Assembly (NCBI RefSeq): GCF_002298975.1
Contig: NZ_DBMV01000037.1
Span: forward strand, 1-20,742
Direction of reading: 5' to 3'
DNA from: Ralstonia sp. UBA689
GTDB lineage: Bacteria > Pseudomonadota > Gammaproteobacteria > Burkholderiales > Burkholderiaceae
Length of the DNA stretch: 20,742 nucleotides
Under the pieces are notes generated by a model. That model did not search any database, had not been told where the DNA came from, and saw only the letters and a program-made list of their open reading frames with translations. Of this stretch, positions 7,879-15,707 are shown in pieces (positions within the stretch are counted from its first letter, which is position 1; each line of letters begins with the position of its first letter). A program made the translations under genes and the position numbers.

Positions 7879-8358
7879 ATGCCGAGTCAATCGCCGTACC
7901 TCATGCGCGCTGCTGACATTGCCGCGCGCACGCAGTCGTTTTCGCACCCCTGGAACAGTCTGTCGGAAATCCACGGCACCATGATGGGCCGGCTGCTGGG
8001 GCTCAAGCGCACCGGCATCAATTTCGCACGCGTGCCGCCGGGCAAGGAGTCGTTCGTCTATCACTCGCACCAGCGCGAAGAGGAATGGATCTACATCCTC
8101 TCTGGCGAGGCGCAGGCCGAGATCGACGACAGCCTCTTCACCGTCCGCGCTGGCGATTTCATGGCCTTCCCCGTGGGCGTGGCGCACCACCTGCGCAACT
8201 GCGGCAAGGAAGACCTCGTCTACCTGTGCGGCGGTGAACACCTGAACATCGAGATTGCCGATTTCCCCCGGCTGGGCAAGCGCATGTTGCGTCGTGGCGA
8301 GCAGGTCGACATTGTTGATATTCACCCGCAGCGCGAGCTGACGCCCTTCGGCGCGTAG
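7879..8358 (+). CDS. Cupin-domain protein
   Basis: This 159-residue protein carries one cupin barrel. Motif 1 is VPPGKESFVYHSHQREEEW, with metal ligands His62 and His64 and a glutamate in the EEE run at 67-69. Motif 2, GDFMAFPVGVAHHLRN (92-107), matches the pattern G-x5-P-x-G-x2-H-x3-N exactly and supplies His103. A complete ligand set suggests a bound divalent metal. The start at 7879 follows a GAGAAG purine stretch; the frame is open upstream but overlaps the VOC gene there without a ribosome site. Family members include small dioxygenases, isomerases and sugar-binding proteins, and I cannot choose among them. It lies between the VOC gene and a WYL regulator, so it may be that regulator's target. 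Confidence 0.88.
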   Translation: MPSQSPYLMRAADIAARTQSFSHPWNSLSEIHGTMMGRLLGLKRTGINFARVPPGKESFVYHSHQREEEWIYILSGEAQAEIDDSLFTVRAGDFMAFPVGVAHHLRNCGKEDLVYLCGGEHLNIEIADFPRLGKRMLRRGEQVDIVDIHPQRELTPFGA

Positions 8359-8374
8359 GGGTAAGGCATGCGGA

Positions 8375-8402
8375 TTGCGCGCGGCCCCAAGCGCACTACA
8401 AT
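8375..8402 (+). promoter_or_regulatory. Possible promoter giving a leaderless regulator mRNA
   Basis: TACAAT (8397-8402) is a good -10, with TTGCGC (8375-8380) 16 bp upstream as a weak -35. A start site 7-8 bases downstream would fall on or next to the ATG at 8410. This agrees with the lack of a ribosome site before that ATG. Only position and similarity to consensus support it. Confidence 0.4.
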
Positions 8403-8409
8403 GCCGCGC

Positions 8410-9099
8410 ATGACCCGCCGCGCCGACCGCCTCTTCCAAATTGCGCAGATCCTGCGAGGCCGCCGCCTGACCACGGCGGCGATGCTGGCCGACCGCCTGG
8501 GCGTGTCCGAGCGCACGGTGTATCGCGACATCCGCGATCTATCGGTTTCAGGTGTGCCGATCGAGGGCGAGGCCGGCATCGGCTACCGCATGCGCGCCGG
8601 CTTCGATCTCGCACCGCTCATGTTCACGCCGGATGAAGTCGAAGCGCTAGTGGCCGGCGCACGGATGATCAAAGCGTGGAGCGGCGGCACCATGGCCGGC
8701 TCGGTGGAGGCGGCGCTGGAGAAGCTGATGGGCGCCCTGCCCGCCGAACGCCGTTCGGAAGCCGAGACCACCCGCATCTTCGCGCCCGGCTATGGCATGA
8801 GCAGCGAGGTCAAGCAGGTCTTCGACACGCTGCACTCGGCGCTCGGCCGCCAAGCCGTCGCGCGCCTGGCCTATCGCGACGCACAAGGCCAGTTGACCGA
8901 CCGCTGCATCCAGCCGCTGGGGTTGTTCTTCTGGGGGCAGGTGTGGCTCGTCGCCGCGTGGTGCGAGCACCGCCAGGACTACCGCACCTTCCGCCTCGAT
9001 CGCTGCGTCAAGGTCGACATCCTGGAGCGCCACTTTGCTGAATCCGCCGAGCGCTCGCTGGCGGATTTCATGCGCAAGGTGAAGGGTTCGTCCGATTAG
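8410..9099 (+). CDS. HTH/WYL-domain transcriptional regulator (YafY/DeoR-like)
   Basis: A 229-residue regulator with an N-terminal helix-turn-helix: RADRLFQIAQILRG, then LADRLGVSERTVYRDIRDL (about 27-45). A GVPIEGEAGIGYRM wing follows, and a WYL-type ligand-sensing domain fills the C-terminal half, with PLGLFFWGQVWLVAAWCE and YRTFRLDRC. This is the layout of YafY-type WYL regulators. The start at 8410 is preferred because the probable -10 covers 8397-8402; ATGs at 8368 and 8401 are in frame but lie before or within that promoter. It is the last gene of the VOC-cupin group and its stop overlaps the convergent peroxidase gene by 4 bp. It probably controls the two genes before it, perhaps through the palindrome at 7312-7337. 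The ligand is unknown. Confidence 0.87.
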   Translation: MTRRADRLFQIAQILRGRRLTTAAMLADRLGVSERTVYRDIRDLSVSGVPIEGEAGIGYRMRAGFDLAPLMFTPDEVEALVAGARMIKAWSGGTMAGSVEAALEKLMGALPAERRSEAETTRIFAPGYGMSSEVKQVFDTLHSALGRQAVARLAYRDAQGQLTDRCIQPLGLFFWGQVWLVAAWCEHRQDYRTFRLDRCVKVDILERHFAESAERSLADFMRKVKGSSD

Positions 9100-9605
9100 G
9101 CCGGCAGCGGATCAGGATCAGGTTCTGCCAGCAGCATCTCGATGTCGCCGATGATTTCCTCCGGCTTGGTCAGCGGTGCATAGCGTTTATAAACCGTGCC
9201 GTCGCGGCGCAGCAGGAACTTGGTGAAGTTCCATTTGATGGCTTCGGTGCCGAGCACGCCGGGCTTCTCCGAGGTCAGCCACTTGTACAGCGGATGGGCG
9301 TTGGCGCCGTTCACGTCGATCTTGCTGAACATCGGGAACGACACGCCGTAGTTCTTCTCGCAGAACGCGCCGATCTCTTCCGCCCCGCCCGGCTCCTGCT
9401 TGCCGAACTGGTTGCACGGAAAGCCGAGCACCTCCAGCCCCTTCTCGTTCAGGCGCTTGTACACCGCCTCCAGCCCCGCGTATTGCGGTGTGAACCCGCA
9501 CTGGCTTGCCGTGTTCACGATCAGCAACACCTTGCCGCGATATTGTGACAACGGCACGTTCTGGCCTGCCAGTGAATCGGCTTGGAATGCGTAGACGTCA
9601 CTCAT
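9096..9605 (-). CDS. Glutathione/thioredoxin peroxidase, cysteine type (BtuE-like)
   Basis: This 169-residue peroxidase of the glutathione peroxidase family reduces hydrogen peroxide and organic hydroperoxides in the cytoplasm. The catalytic tetrad is complete: Cys36 in NTASQCGFTPQY, Gln70 in NQFGKQEPG, and Trp125 and Asn126 in KWNFTKFLL. Cys replaces selenocysteine, as is normal for bacteria. Cys82 in AFCEKNYG sits where the resolving cysteine of thioredoxin-dependent members lies, so thioredoxin may be the true reductant. The ATG at 9605 has GGAGGG 5 nt upstream; an in-frame start 36 bp earlier has none. The last 4 bp overlap the stop of the convergent WYL regulator. It lies downstream of the pil operon on the same strand, but a hairpin separates them. 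Confidence 0.93.
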   Translation of the reverse strand: MSDVYAFQADSLAGQNVPLSQYRGKVLLIVNTASQCGFTPQYAGLEAVYKRLNEKGLEVLGFPCNQFGKQEPGGAEEIGAFCEKNYGVSFPMFSKIDVNGANAHPLYKWLTSEKPGVLGTEAIKWNFTKFLLRRDGTVYKRYAPLTKPEEIIGDIEMLLAEPDPDPLPA

Positions 9606-9651
9606 GGCTACCCTCCGGAAGTCTGCGGAAATGGTCCGCACCTGGCTGGAA

Positions 9652-9676
9652 TTGTAAGGCCCGCTCGTGGCGGGCC
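9652..9676 (-). terminator. Probable terminator after pilY1
   Basis: On the minus strand GGCCCGC, CACGA, GCGGGCC form a perfect 7-bp stem with a 5-base loop, followed by TTACAATT. It lies 17 bp past the pilY1 stop. The U-tract is interrupted, so termination may be partial and some read-through into the peroxidase gene is possible. Confidence 0.6.
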
Positions 9677-9692
9677 GTTGGTGGGAGCAATG

Positions 9693-12600
9693 CTACTTGT
9701 CGGTTAAAGAGTACCAGAAGGTTCGCTTGCGCTTGCCCAGCCCGGAGGGCTTGATAATGATGGGGTTGTATTGGTTCTGGGACGTACTTGAGTTGGCCTG
9801 ATTTGCGCATCCGAAACAGACCGGCGTCGGTGTGGTGCCCCCGTTACCGTTGCCGACCAGCATCACGCCATACACTGCCGAAGGCGGAAAGCCGCCGCCA
9901 TCGAGCACGATGGAACGGTTCGGGTTCTGGCCTGCCCCGGTCAGGAAGTTGACCGCATACGCCCGTGCAATGCCGAGGTTCGGGTAGCACTGGCCCGTAG
10001 CGGGAACCGGCGGCGTGTTGGTGCCGAAGTAGGCGTAACCGGCCACGGTCAGCGGCGCATTCACGACCTTCTCGCCGGCGTTGGGCAGCGTGATGAAGAA
10101 GCCGGAGCCCGAGCCGTTGTAGGCTGTCGACGTGGCATCGAAGAGGTTGGCCTCGGTGAGGGGTACCCAGCCCGAGGCCATGCTGCCGATGTTGGGGTCC
10201 TTCAGCATGTAAAAGCGGTTGACCACGTTGTAAGCCGTGCCCGGCGTGCCGGACGACGAATAAAGCGGATGCTCACGGTCGCCCGAGCCCACCAGGATGG
10301 CGTTGTACCCGGAAGTGGGCACCACGTCGGGCGCGTAGAAGAACTTGCGCGCGTTGTTGGTGTTGGCGGCGCCGCCCAGCGTGGCCAGGAGGGTCAATGT
10401 CCAGTTGGCGGGCGCATTGCCGGCGGCGGTCTGGAAATCCACACGCCACATGTTGCCGCCCAAGTCACCCACGTAGGCCATCTGGATATAGCCGCTTCCC
10501 GTGCGATCCACCACCGTGACGTCCGACGCGATCGAGCGCGTCAGGCTGGTGTTCTTCACGCATACGCCGGCCACGCCATTGCAATTGGCAAGCGCGCTCC
10601 ACACCGGCGCGCCGGTATAGGTGTCGAGCACGACGATGCCACGGCCCATCGTGTCGCTCCCAGATGCCGGATCACTGTCTTCGGAGGACGCGTCGTAGCC
10701 GGCGCCCATGATCAACACCGGATTCGCATAGCCGGCCACCCGCATCAGGCGCGGCTTGGACCACGTCTGGCCGAGTTCCGGGATGTCGCTATTGCTGCGC
10801 GACCACAGGTAGCGCGGGTTGACCGGATCGGTCACGTCCAGCGCGTAGATCAGGCTGCCGCCGCGCCGCGCGGTCAGGTAGATGATGGTGCGCGGATTGC
10901 CCGGATTGCGCTGATCCTGCATGACGGTCGTGCTGCCGTCGAAGAAATCGTCGCGCGGCGCCGGCGTGGGCGTAATGCCGGGGGGCGTCGTAGAGAGTTG
11001 CACTTCCGGCGAGTTCGCATATAGGCGGCTGAGTTTGCCAATGAACTCCGGCGCGATGAAGCCCCACAGTTCGCCGCCCGGGCGCACAACGTTCGTACCT
11101 GCGGTAATGCCCCCCGTCTGGTTGGCGTTGACGGCACGGAACACACCGTCATTCGCGCCGTAAAACGCCACCACGCCAATGCTGCCGCCATAGTTGACGA
11201 GCACCGGGCGCGAATGCAGCACATCGCCGTGGACCGAACCACGCACGGTGACAGAGCCGCCCGGGCCGGTCTCCGCTTCCTGGCCGGCGCCGGTGGTGGC
11301 CCCGCCGTCGAGCGCATAGACGTCGCGCCCACGAACCCAATTGATCAGGTAGTTCTGTTGTTGCGTGGTCGTGATGCTCGGGGCGCCGCTGGTGCCGGAG
11401 TTCATGGCGCTCTGCCCGCTGCTGCCCGTCAACCAGGTATTGGATGTATCGAACGACGGCATGGCGGAGGCGGTCGGGCACTTGCCCACGCCGTTGCAGG
11501 TATAGAGCGTGCGGCTCGACTGGTCGGTCAGAATCTGCGCGCGCAGCATCTCCCCTGCCCCACCCTTTTCCACGATCTGGCCGTCGGGAGAATCCAGCTT
11601 CCAACCGGTGCCGGAGGGGCTCTTCTGCCAGAAGCCACCGCTCGGCCACCCGGTCACGCCGGTGCTGCCGTACCCGCTCGAACCAAAGGTCAACGGCGGC
11701 TCCTGGGTCCAGAAGCTCACTGCGGTCGGAGCGATGAACCCGGTGCCGGAACTGCTCAGCGCATCCTTGCTCAGCGAATCCAGCAGCGTGAAATTGCCAC
11801 TGCTGTCATAGCCCACCTGATACTGCTTGAGGTTGCCCATCCAGCGCGGCGCGGCGGTCGCATCCGGCCGGAACATGCCGATGTACACCTGATTCAGGAA
11901 CTGCCCCTGCGTGTTGACTGCGGCCGGCATGCTGACCGAGGCAAAGACGCTGTTGACGGCCTGAATTTCGTTCAGGATCGAAGCCAGCGCATCTTGCAGG
12001 CCCTGGACGTCGCCGAGCTTGACCACATACGCCTTGCCCCCGCCGTTGCTGGCCATGCTGGCATCAAAATCGACATAACCCTGGTTGTTGCCGTCCGTCA
12101 CCGTGATGGTGTAGGTCCTGACGTTCTGCGGGTTGGCCGAATTGGCCGTGCCCTGCAGGTCGGTCTGATTCATGAAGCGCGCCCACTCATCGCCCCAGTT
12201 GCTCGCATACTTGGTGTTGCCCGGGTAGACGATCTGCGTGAGTTGATCCTTGCTTGGCGTCGGCGCGGCCGCAGCTAGGGCGTTGTACATCTGCGTGTCG
12301 CTTTCGGCGGGATGCCCGCTGGTGGTCGCGTTGCCAATGTAGATGATGAAGTTGCGCTGGCAGGTGTCCTTGACAGGCGAGGTGTACGAGTTGCCGGACA
12401 ACCCCACCATTTTCTTGAGTTGGGAGTTGTAACCGTAATAAAACGACCACGCCTCCTGCATCGCCCCAGCGGTCTGCACGTTGTTTCCGTTCAGATCGTT
12501 GGGGAACTGGTTCTGCATGTACGACAGAAAACTGTTCACCCCCGTGGCGTCCATCAGCTGCAGCGTCTGCGCGGATGGCGAACTGGCGGAAGGAAAGCGG

Positions 12601-12953
12601 AAGACGCCGCCCGGGCTCTTGGGGTCGAACATCATCAACCCCAGGTTCAGGTTGCCGAGCAACGGTGAGGTGCTGTTGATCGACTGGATCGCGCCGTAGA
12701 GCGCGCATTGCTCGGCGCCTGAACTCTTCTTCGGGTTGGCAACCGTCAAGCCCGTTGCGTTGCAGGTGAACGACGCGGCGGCGTCGGAGTTGGCGCCATC
12801 GTCAAAGATGACCAGCACATTCGGCTTGCCGGCATTCTGCTGCAGGCCGGTGTAGAGGTCGATGTCCTCGGCACCAGCGGGCTGAGAACCAGCCAGCGCA
12901 AGCACTAGGGTTGCCGTGGCGGTCAGAGCAAGTCGTTGGGCAATGGAGCGCAT
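9693..12953 (-). CDS. pilY1: Type IV pilus tip protein PilY1
   Basis: This 1086-residue protein is expected at the pilus tip, where PilY1 acts in adhesion, counters PilT retraction and can signal surface contact. The start at 12953 has AGGA about 9 nt upstream and opens a clear signal peptide ending GSQPAGA before Glu29. The N-terminal half is von Willebrand A-like, but its metal-site motif is degenerate: VLVIFDDGANSD (46-57) lacks the usual DxSxS. The C-terminal half is the conserved PilY1 beta-propeller, with VVAFYGANDGVFRAV and an Asp/Glu-rich loop at about 751-766 (YDASSEDSDPASGSD), which matches the position of the calcium site known from Pseudomonas PilY1. It is the last gene of the minor-pilin operon. 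Length is within the family range (about 1000-1200). Confidence 0.93.
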   Translation of the reverse strand: MRSIAQRLALTATATLVLALAGSQPAGAEDIDLYTGLQQNAGKPNVLVIFDDGANSDAAASFTCNATGLTVANPKKSSGAEQCALYGAIQSINSTSPLLGNLNLGLMMFDPKSPGGVFRFPSASSPSAQTLQLMDATGVNSFLSYMQNQFPNDLNGNNVQTAGAMQEAWSFYYGYNSQLKKMVGLSGNSYTSPVKDTCQRNFIIYIGNATTSGHPAESDTQMYNALAAAAPTPSKDQLTQIVYPGNTKYASNWGDEWARFMNQTDLQGTANSANPQNVRTYTITVTDGNNQGYVDFDASMASNGGGKAYVVKLGDVQGLQDALASILNEIQAVNSVFASVSMPAAVNTQGQFLNQVYIGMFRPDATAAPRWMGNLKQYQVGYDSSGNFTLLDSLSKDALSSSGTGFIAPTAVSFWTQEPPLTFGSSGYGSTGVTGWPSGGFWQKSPSGTGWKLDSPDGQIVEKGGAGEMLRAQILTDQSSRTLYTCNGVGKCPTASAMPSFDTSNTWLTGSSGQSAMNSGTSGAPSITTTQQQNYLINWVRGRDVYALDGGATTGAGQEAETGPGGSVTVRGSVHGDVLHSRPVLVNYGGSIGVVAFYGANDGVFRAVNANQTGGITAGTNVVRPGGELWGFIAPEFIGKLSRLYANSPEVQLSTTPPGITPTPAPRDDFFDGSTTVMQDQRNPGNPRTIIYLTARRGGSLIYALDVTDPVNPRYLWSRSNSDIPELGQTWSKPRLMRVAGYANPVLIMGAGYDASSEDSDPASGSDTMGRGIVVLDTYTGAPVWSALANCNGVAGVCVKNTSLTRSIASDVTVVDRTGSGYIQMAYVGDLGGNMWRVDFQTAAGNAPANWTLTLLATLGGAANTNNARKFFYAPDVVPTSGYNAILVGSGDREHPLYSSSGTPGTAYNVVNRFYMLKDPNIGSMASGWVPLTEANLFDATSTAYNGSGSGFFITLPNAGEKVVNAPLTVAGYAYFGTNTPPVPATGQCYPNLGIARAYAVNFLTGAGQNPNRSIVLDGGGFPPSAVYGVMLVGNGNGGTTPTPVCFGCANQANSSTSQNQYNPIIIKPSGLGKRKRTFWYSLTDK

Positions 12954-12988
12954 GTTGGTTCTTCCTGGCTGGCTTGGCGCGGGCGGAT

Positions 12989-13546
12989 TCAAGGGCATGC
13001 GGTGCCGGTCAGCACCCGTACTGCAACACCCTGATGCAAGGTGGTGTTCACACTGGTCGCGTTGGCGTCATTGACGTTGGCAGCCACATCCCATTGCGTC
13101 GCACTGCAGTTGGACATGCCGCCGGGAGTGCCGGCTCCGGTCAAGATGCCGGTGTCGGCGTTGTTATTGACGCCGCCAAAGCACGACGAGTCGGTGGCGT
13201 AGTTGGGGTTGGTCGGATCGGTTGTCAGTTGCGTATCGGCAATCTGCTTGGTGGCCAGGCACTGCGGTGCCGCCACTTGGGCTGTGTAGTCCGGCTTGCC
13301 GTCGCCATTCACGTCCACCGGCACGCTGGTGGCGACCGGGTTGGCGGTGAAGTCCTGGCTGATGACCTGCTCGATGCCCTGCTGCGCGGCGCCGCGCGCT
13401 TCCAGGCCGTACTGCTGGTTGGAGGCGATCTTGGTGTTGATGACGTTCGAATTCATCATCATGACGACCACACCCATGAAGATCGCCAGGAAGATCAGCG
13501 TGACAACCAAGGTCACGCCCGACTGGCGCGCCGATAGACGCCGCAT
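12989..13546 (-). CDS. pilX: Minor pilin PilX
   Basis: This 185-residue minor pilin belongs to the priming complex that starts pilus assembly and carries PilY1. The N-terminus is a type III-like prepilin signal, ARQSG followed by VTLVVTLIFLAIFMGVVV, processed by PilD after Gly10. Mature position 5 is Val, not Glu; loss of Glu5 is expected for PilX/GspK-type subunits, which sit at the tip and do not need to pair with a subunit above. A calcium-loop-like sequence, DVNGDGKPD, is at 78-86. Four bases separate the pilW stop from this ATG region (TAAGCCATG), so translation is likely coupled. pilY1 follows after 35 bp. Confidence 0.88.
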   Translation of the reverse strand: MRRLSARQSGVTLVVTLIFLAIFMGVVVMMMNSNVINTKIASNQQYGLEARGAAQQGIEQVISQDFTANPVATSVPVDVNGDGKPDYTAQVAAPQCLATKQIADTQLTTDPTNPNYATDSSCFGGVNNNADTGILTGAGTPGGMSNCSATQWDVAANVNDANATSVNTTLHQGVAVRVLTGTACP

Positions 13547-13549
13547 GGC

Positions 13550-14596
13550 TTACTCCCGAGGGCCGGCCACATTGGCAGCACGCGCGATTTCCGCATAGAC
13601 GTGCCGCTTGTAGCCATCGTTGAAAGGACCGGAACCGGAACCTGAGCCCGTACCGCGCCCCAGGTCGTAGGTGCGCGTGTCCGTCCAGCCGGGCGCAGCA
13701 CTGAGCGTGCGCGCAAGGACGTTGATGCGCACAGCGGTGACGTTGCTCCAGTTGGTGGCGGCCGAGGTGTTCCAGTTGTAGCCACCCGCGTTGTTGCAGA
13801 TGACGCTGTTGTCGATGCCGGGGTCGGCCACGTAGCAATCGGGCGACCCGTTGTTGTCGACATCCACACCGTAGGAGAAATGCACGTCCTGGATGCCCTG
13901 GGCAATCGAAGTGGGGGGCTGCTGTATCGCACCGCTCAAAAACTCCGCCATCTTGAGCGTCGGGATGCCGTCGCCATTACCGCTGCAGACGTCGCACGAG
14001 GCAATGTAGAAGGCGCGCACGCTCACCTGGCGCAATTGGGCCAACTTTCCACAGGTCTTGTCGTGCAGCGTGAAGTCTGCTGCGTTGCTGCTGAAGACGA
14101 ACGGTGCGGTATCGGTGGTGCAGAACGAGTCCTGCAAGTAAGCCTGGCCCGAAGCCATGGCGGAAGGCCCCACTGCGGTAGTGGACACGCGTCGCACGAC
14201 CAGGATTTCCGAGCCGGACAACCGGTTGGGCAAGCATGTCGCCGGGTTCGTATTGTTGAGTGCGTAACCGTAGATGGCCACCGGCACGGTCGCGGGGCTG
14301 TTGATGAAGCCCGGCGTACCGGCACACACATCGGGGGTGGAGATGGCCGACGTGCCCAGCAGGTTCAGATCCCCCAGGAAACCCGCGAGCCCGATCTCCT
14401 GACCGATGATGTCGAGCGCGTAGCGGCCATTCTCGATCTGGGTGGCGCTGTTGTTCAGTTGCGCGCGCGACTGCGTAGTCGACGAGTACAGACTCACCAG
14501 CGCGGTGAGCAGCAGCAGGCCGAGCGTCATCCCGACCATCAGTTCGATGAGCGACATGCCGCGCTGGCGGCGCAGGTGCTGGCGATAGGACGTCAT
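13550..14596 (-). CDS. pilW: Minor pilin PilW
   Basis: This 348-residue minor pilin is the largest of the set, as PilW usually is. The prepilin signal is RRQRG followed by MSLIELMVGMTLGLLLL, cut after Gly13, with Glu5 present. The body is rich in cysteine, Asn and Thr. It contains a DxDxNG-type loop, DVDNNGSPD (245-253), and a second Asp/Gly stretch, CSGNGDG, near 204-210, both compatible with calcium binding. The start overlaps the pilV stop as ATGA. With PilV, PilX and FimT it forms the priming subcomplex in the inner membrane. Confidence 0.88.
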   Translation of the reverse strand: MTSYRQHLRRQRGMSLIELMVGMTLGLLLLTALVSLYSSTTQSRAQLNNSATQIENGRYALDIIGQEIGLAGFLGDLNLLGTSAISTPDVCAGTPGFINSPATVPVAIYGYALNNTNPATCLPNRLSGSEILVVRRVSTTAVGPSAMASGQAYLQDSFCTTDTAPFVFSSNAADFTLHDKTCGKLAQLRQVSVRAFYIASCDVCSGNGDGIPTLKMAEFLSGAIQQPPTSIAQGIQDVHFSYGVDVDNNGSPDCYVADPGIDNSVICNNAGGYNWNTSAATNWSNVTAVRINVLARTLSAAPGWTDTRTYDLGRGTGSGSGSGPFNDGYKRHVYAEIARAANVAGPRE

Positions 14597-15195
14597 GACA
14601 GCACCCCGATCCGCACTTGCACGCTGATGGCGCGGCGGTATGCGTCGTTACCGAAGCTGTTGCTGCCGCTGCCGCACGGCAGCGCCGACGGCACGGTCTG
14701 CACAAGGCCCTGCCACGCGACGGTCAGGCGATAGATCTGGTTGGTCGTGTCGATCACCTCGATGCAGCCGCGTGCGCCCATCATGGCACCCAGCGCAATC
14801 GTGCCGCTGGCTGCTGTCTCTGCATTGCCGAGCAGCGCAGTATTCCAGGCAGCCAGATCCGCCGCCACGGTGGCCTGCTGAGCCGCTGTGCCGGCCGTGC
14901 AACTGGGCGCTGACAAGCCGCCGCTGCCCGCCGTGGTGGTCGTGCCGGCCACCGCATAGCATGTCGCGACCTGCCGATTGGCGTTGAGCCGCGCCGTCAT
15001 GTCCTGGAGCAGGGTCAGCGCCTGTACGCGCTGGTACGACTCCATCTCGGACTGGTTGGAGCGAGCCATCATCCCCGCCGCGCCCAGCAGGGCCACCAGC
15101 AGGATCACCACCGAAATCAAGACCTCGATCAGCGTCGTGCCGCGCTGCCCTGCCTTGCGCGGCCACCTGCGGTGCAAACGTGCGGATGCGCTCAT
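14593..15195 (-). CDS. pilV: Minor pilin PilV
   Basis: This 200-residue minor pilin has the prepilin signal KAGQRG followed by TTLIEVLISVVILLVALLG, cleaved after Gly19, with Glu5 present. The N-terminal helix continues with NQSEMESYQRVQALTLLQDM, the usual PilV pattern. The ATG at 15195 overlaps the fimT stop (ATGA) and its own stop overlaps the pilW start in the same way, so this gene is locked into the operon on both sides. The reading frame is open further upstream, but only through the fimT gene in another frame. Confidence 0.88.
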   Translation of the reverse strand: MSASARLHRRWPRKAGQRGTTLIEVLISVVILLVALLGAAGMMARSNQSEMESYQRVQALTLLQDMTARLNANRQVATCYAVAGTTTTAGSGGLSAPSCTAGTAAQQATVAADLAAWNTALLGNAETAASGTIALGAMMGARGCIEVIDTTNQIYRLTVAWQGLVQTVPSALPCGSGSNSFGNDAYRRAISVQVRIGVLS

Positions 15196-15704
15196 GAGCA
15201 GGCTCCCGAAACCACGGCGACCCGGCCGGTACCGCCCACCTGCACACAAGACGGCGAGACCGCTTGCCCCTGCCCGACGGGCGTCACCTGAAAGGTCACC
15301 CCACCGGCCGTCGGGCGACCGTCGTTGCCGAACGAAAGCGTATTGCCGGCGCTCGGCGCAATGGTCACGCCGTTGTACGGACCAAACGTGCGGATGACCG
15401 TGGCCGGTGTTCCAGCCGTCAGCACCCAACCGCTGGCCCAACTGCTAGTAGTCGAAGTGGTCGATACGGTAGCAATGGTGTTCTGCTTGACCGCTTCGCT
15501 GCGAGCCAGCGTCATGGCGGCGGACAGGTCGAACGAGGCATTGCGCGTCGCCTGCGTGGCAATCATGTTCGAGAAGGACGGCACGGCGATGACCACGAGG
15601 ATGGCCAGAACGGCCAGCGTGACCATCAGCTCAGCCAGCGTGAAACCCCGGCCTGACGGCTTGCTAAGGCCGCCCCGCTTGCGTAACTGACGCAGCGCAT
15701 GCAT
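15192..15704 (-). CDS. fimT: Pseudopilin/minor pilin FimT (GspH-FimT family)
   Basis: This 170-residue minor pilin of the GspH/FimT (FimU) family has the prepilin signal PSGRG followed by FTLAELMVTLAVLAILVVIAVPSF, cleaved after Gly20, with Glu5 present. The helix continues into FDLSAAMTLARSEAVKQN, the family hallmark, and the beta domain contains SGWVLTAG and a terminal Cys pair. It acts as an early subunit of the priming complex, and FimT homologues in some species bind DNA during natural transformation. It begins 3 bp after the pilE stop (TAAGCCATG). Confidence 0.88.
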   Translation of the reverse strand: MHALRQLRKRGGLSKPSGRGFTLAELMVTLAVLAILVVIAVPSFSNMIATQATRNASFDLSAAMTLARSEAVKQNTIATVSTTSTTSSWASGWVLTAGTPATVIRTFGPYNGVTIAPSAGNTLSFGNDGRPTAGGVTFQVTPVGQGQAVSPSCVQVGGTGRVAVVSGACS

Positions 15705-15707
15705 GGC

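Noticed and set aside
11214..12278. Open frame of 354 codons on the plus strand, antisense to pilY1
   Set aside because: Same composition artefact; pilY1 on the other strand has signal peptide and propeller motifs.
12989..13546. PilX without Glu at mature position 5, at first taken for a damaged pilin
   Set aside because: Loss of Glu5 is expected for PilX/GspK-type tip subunits; the rest of the signal and the reading frame are intact.
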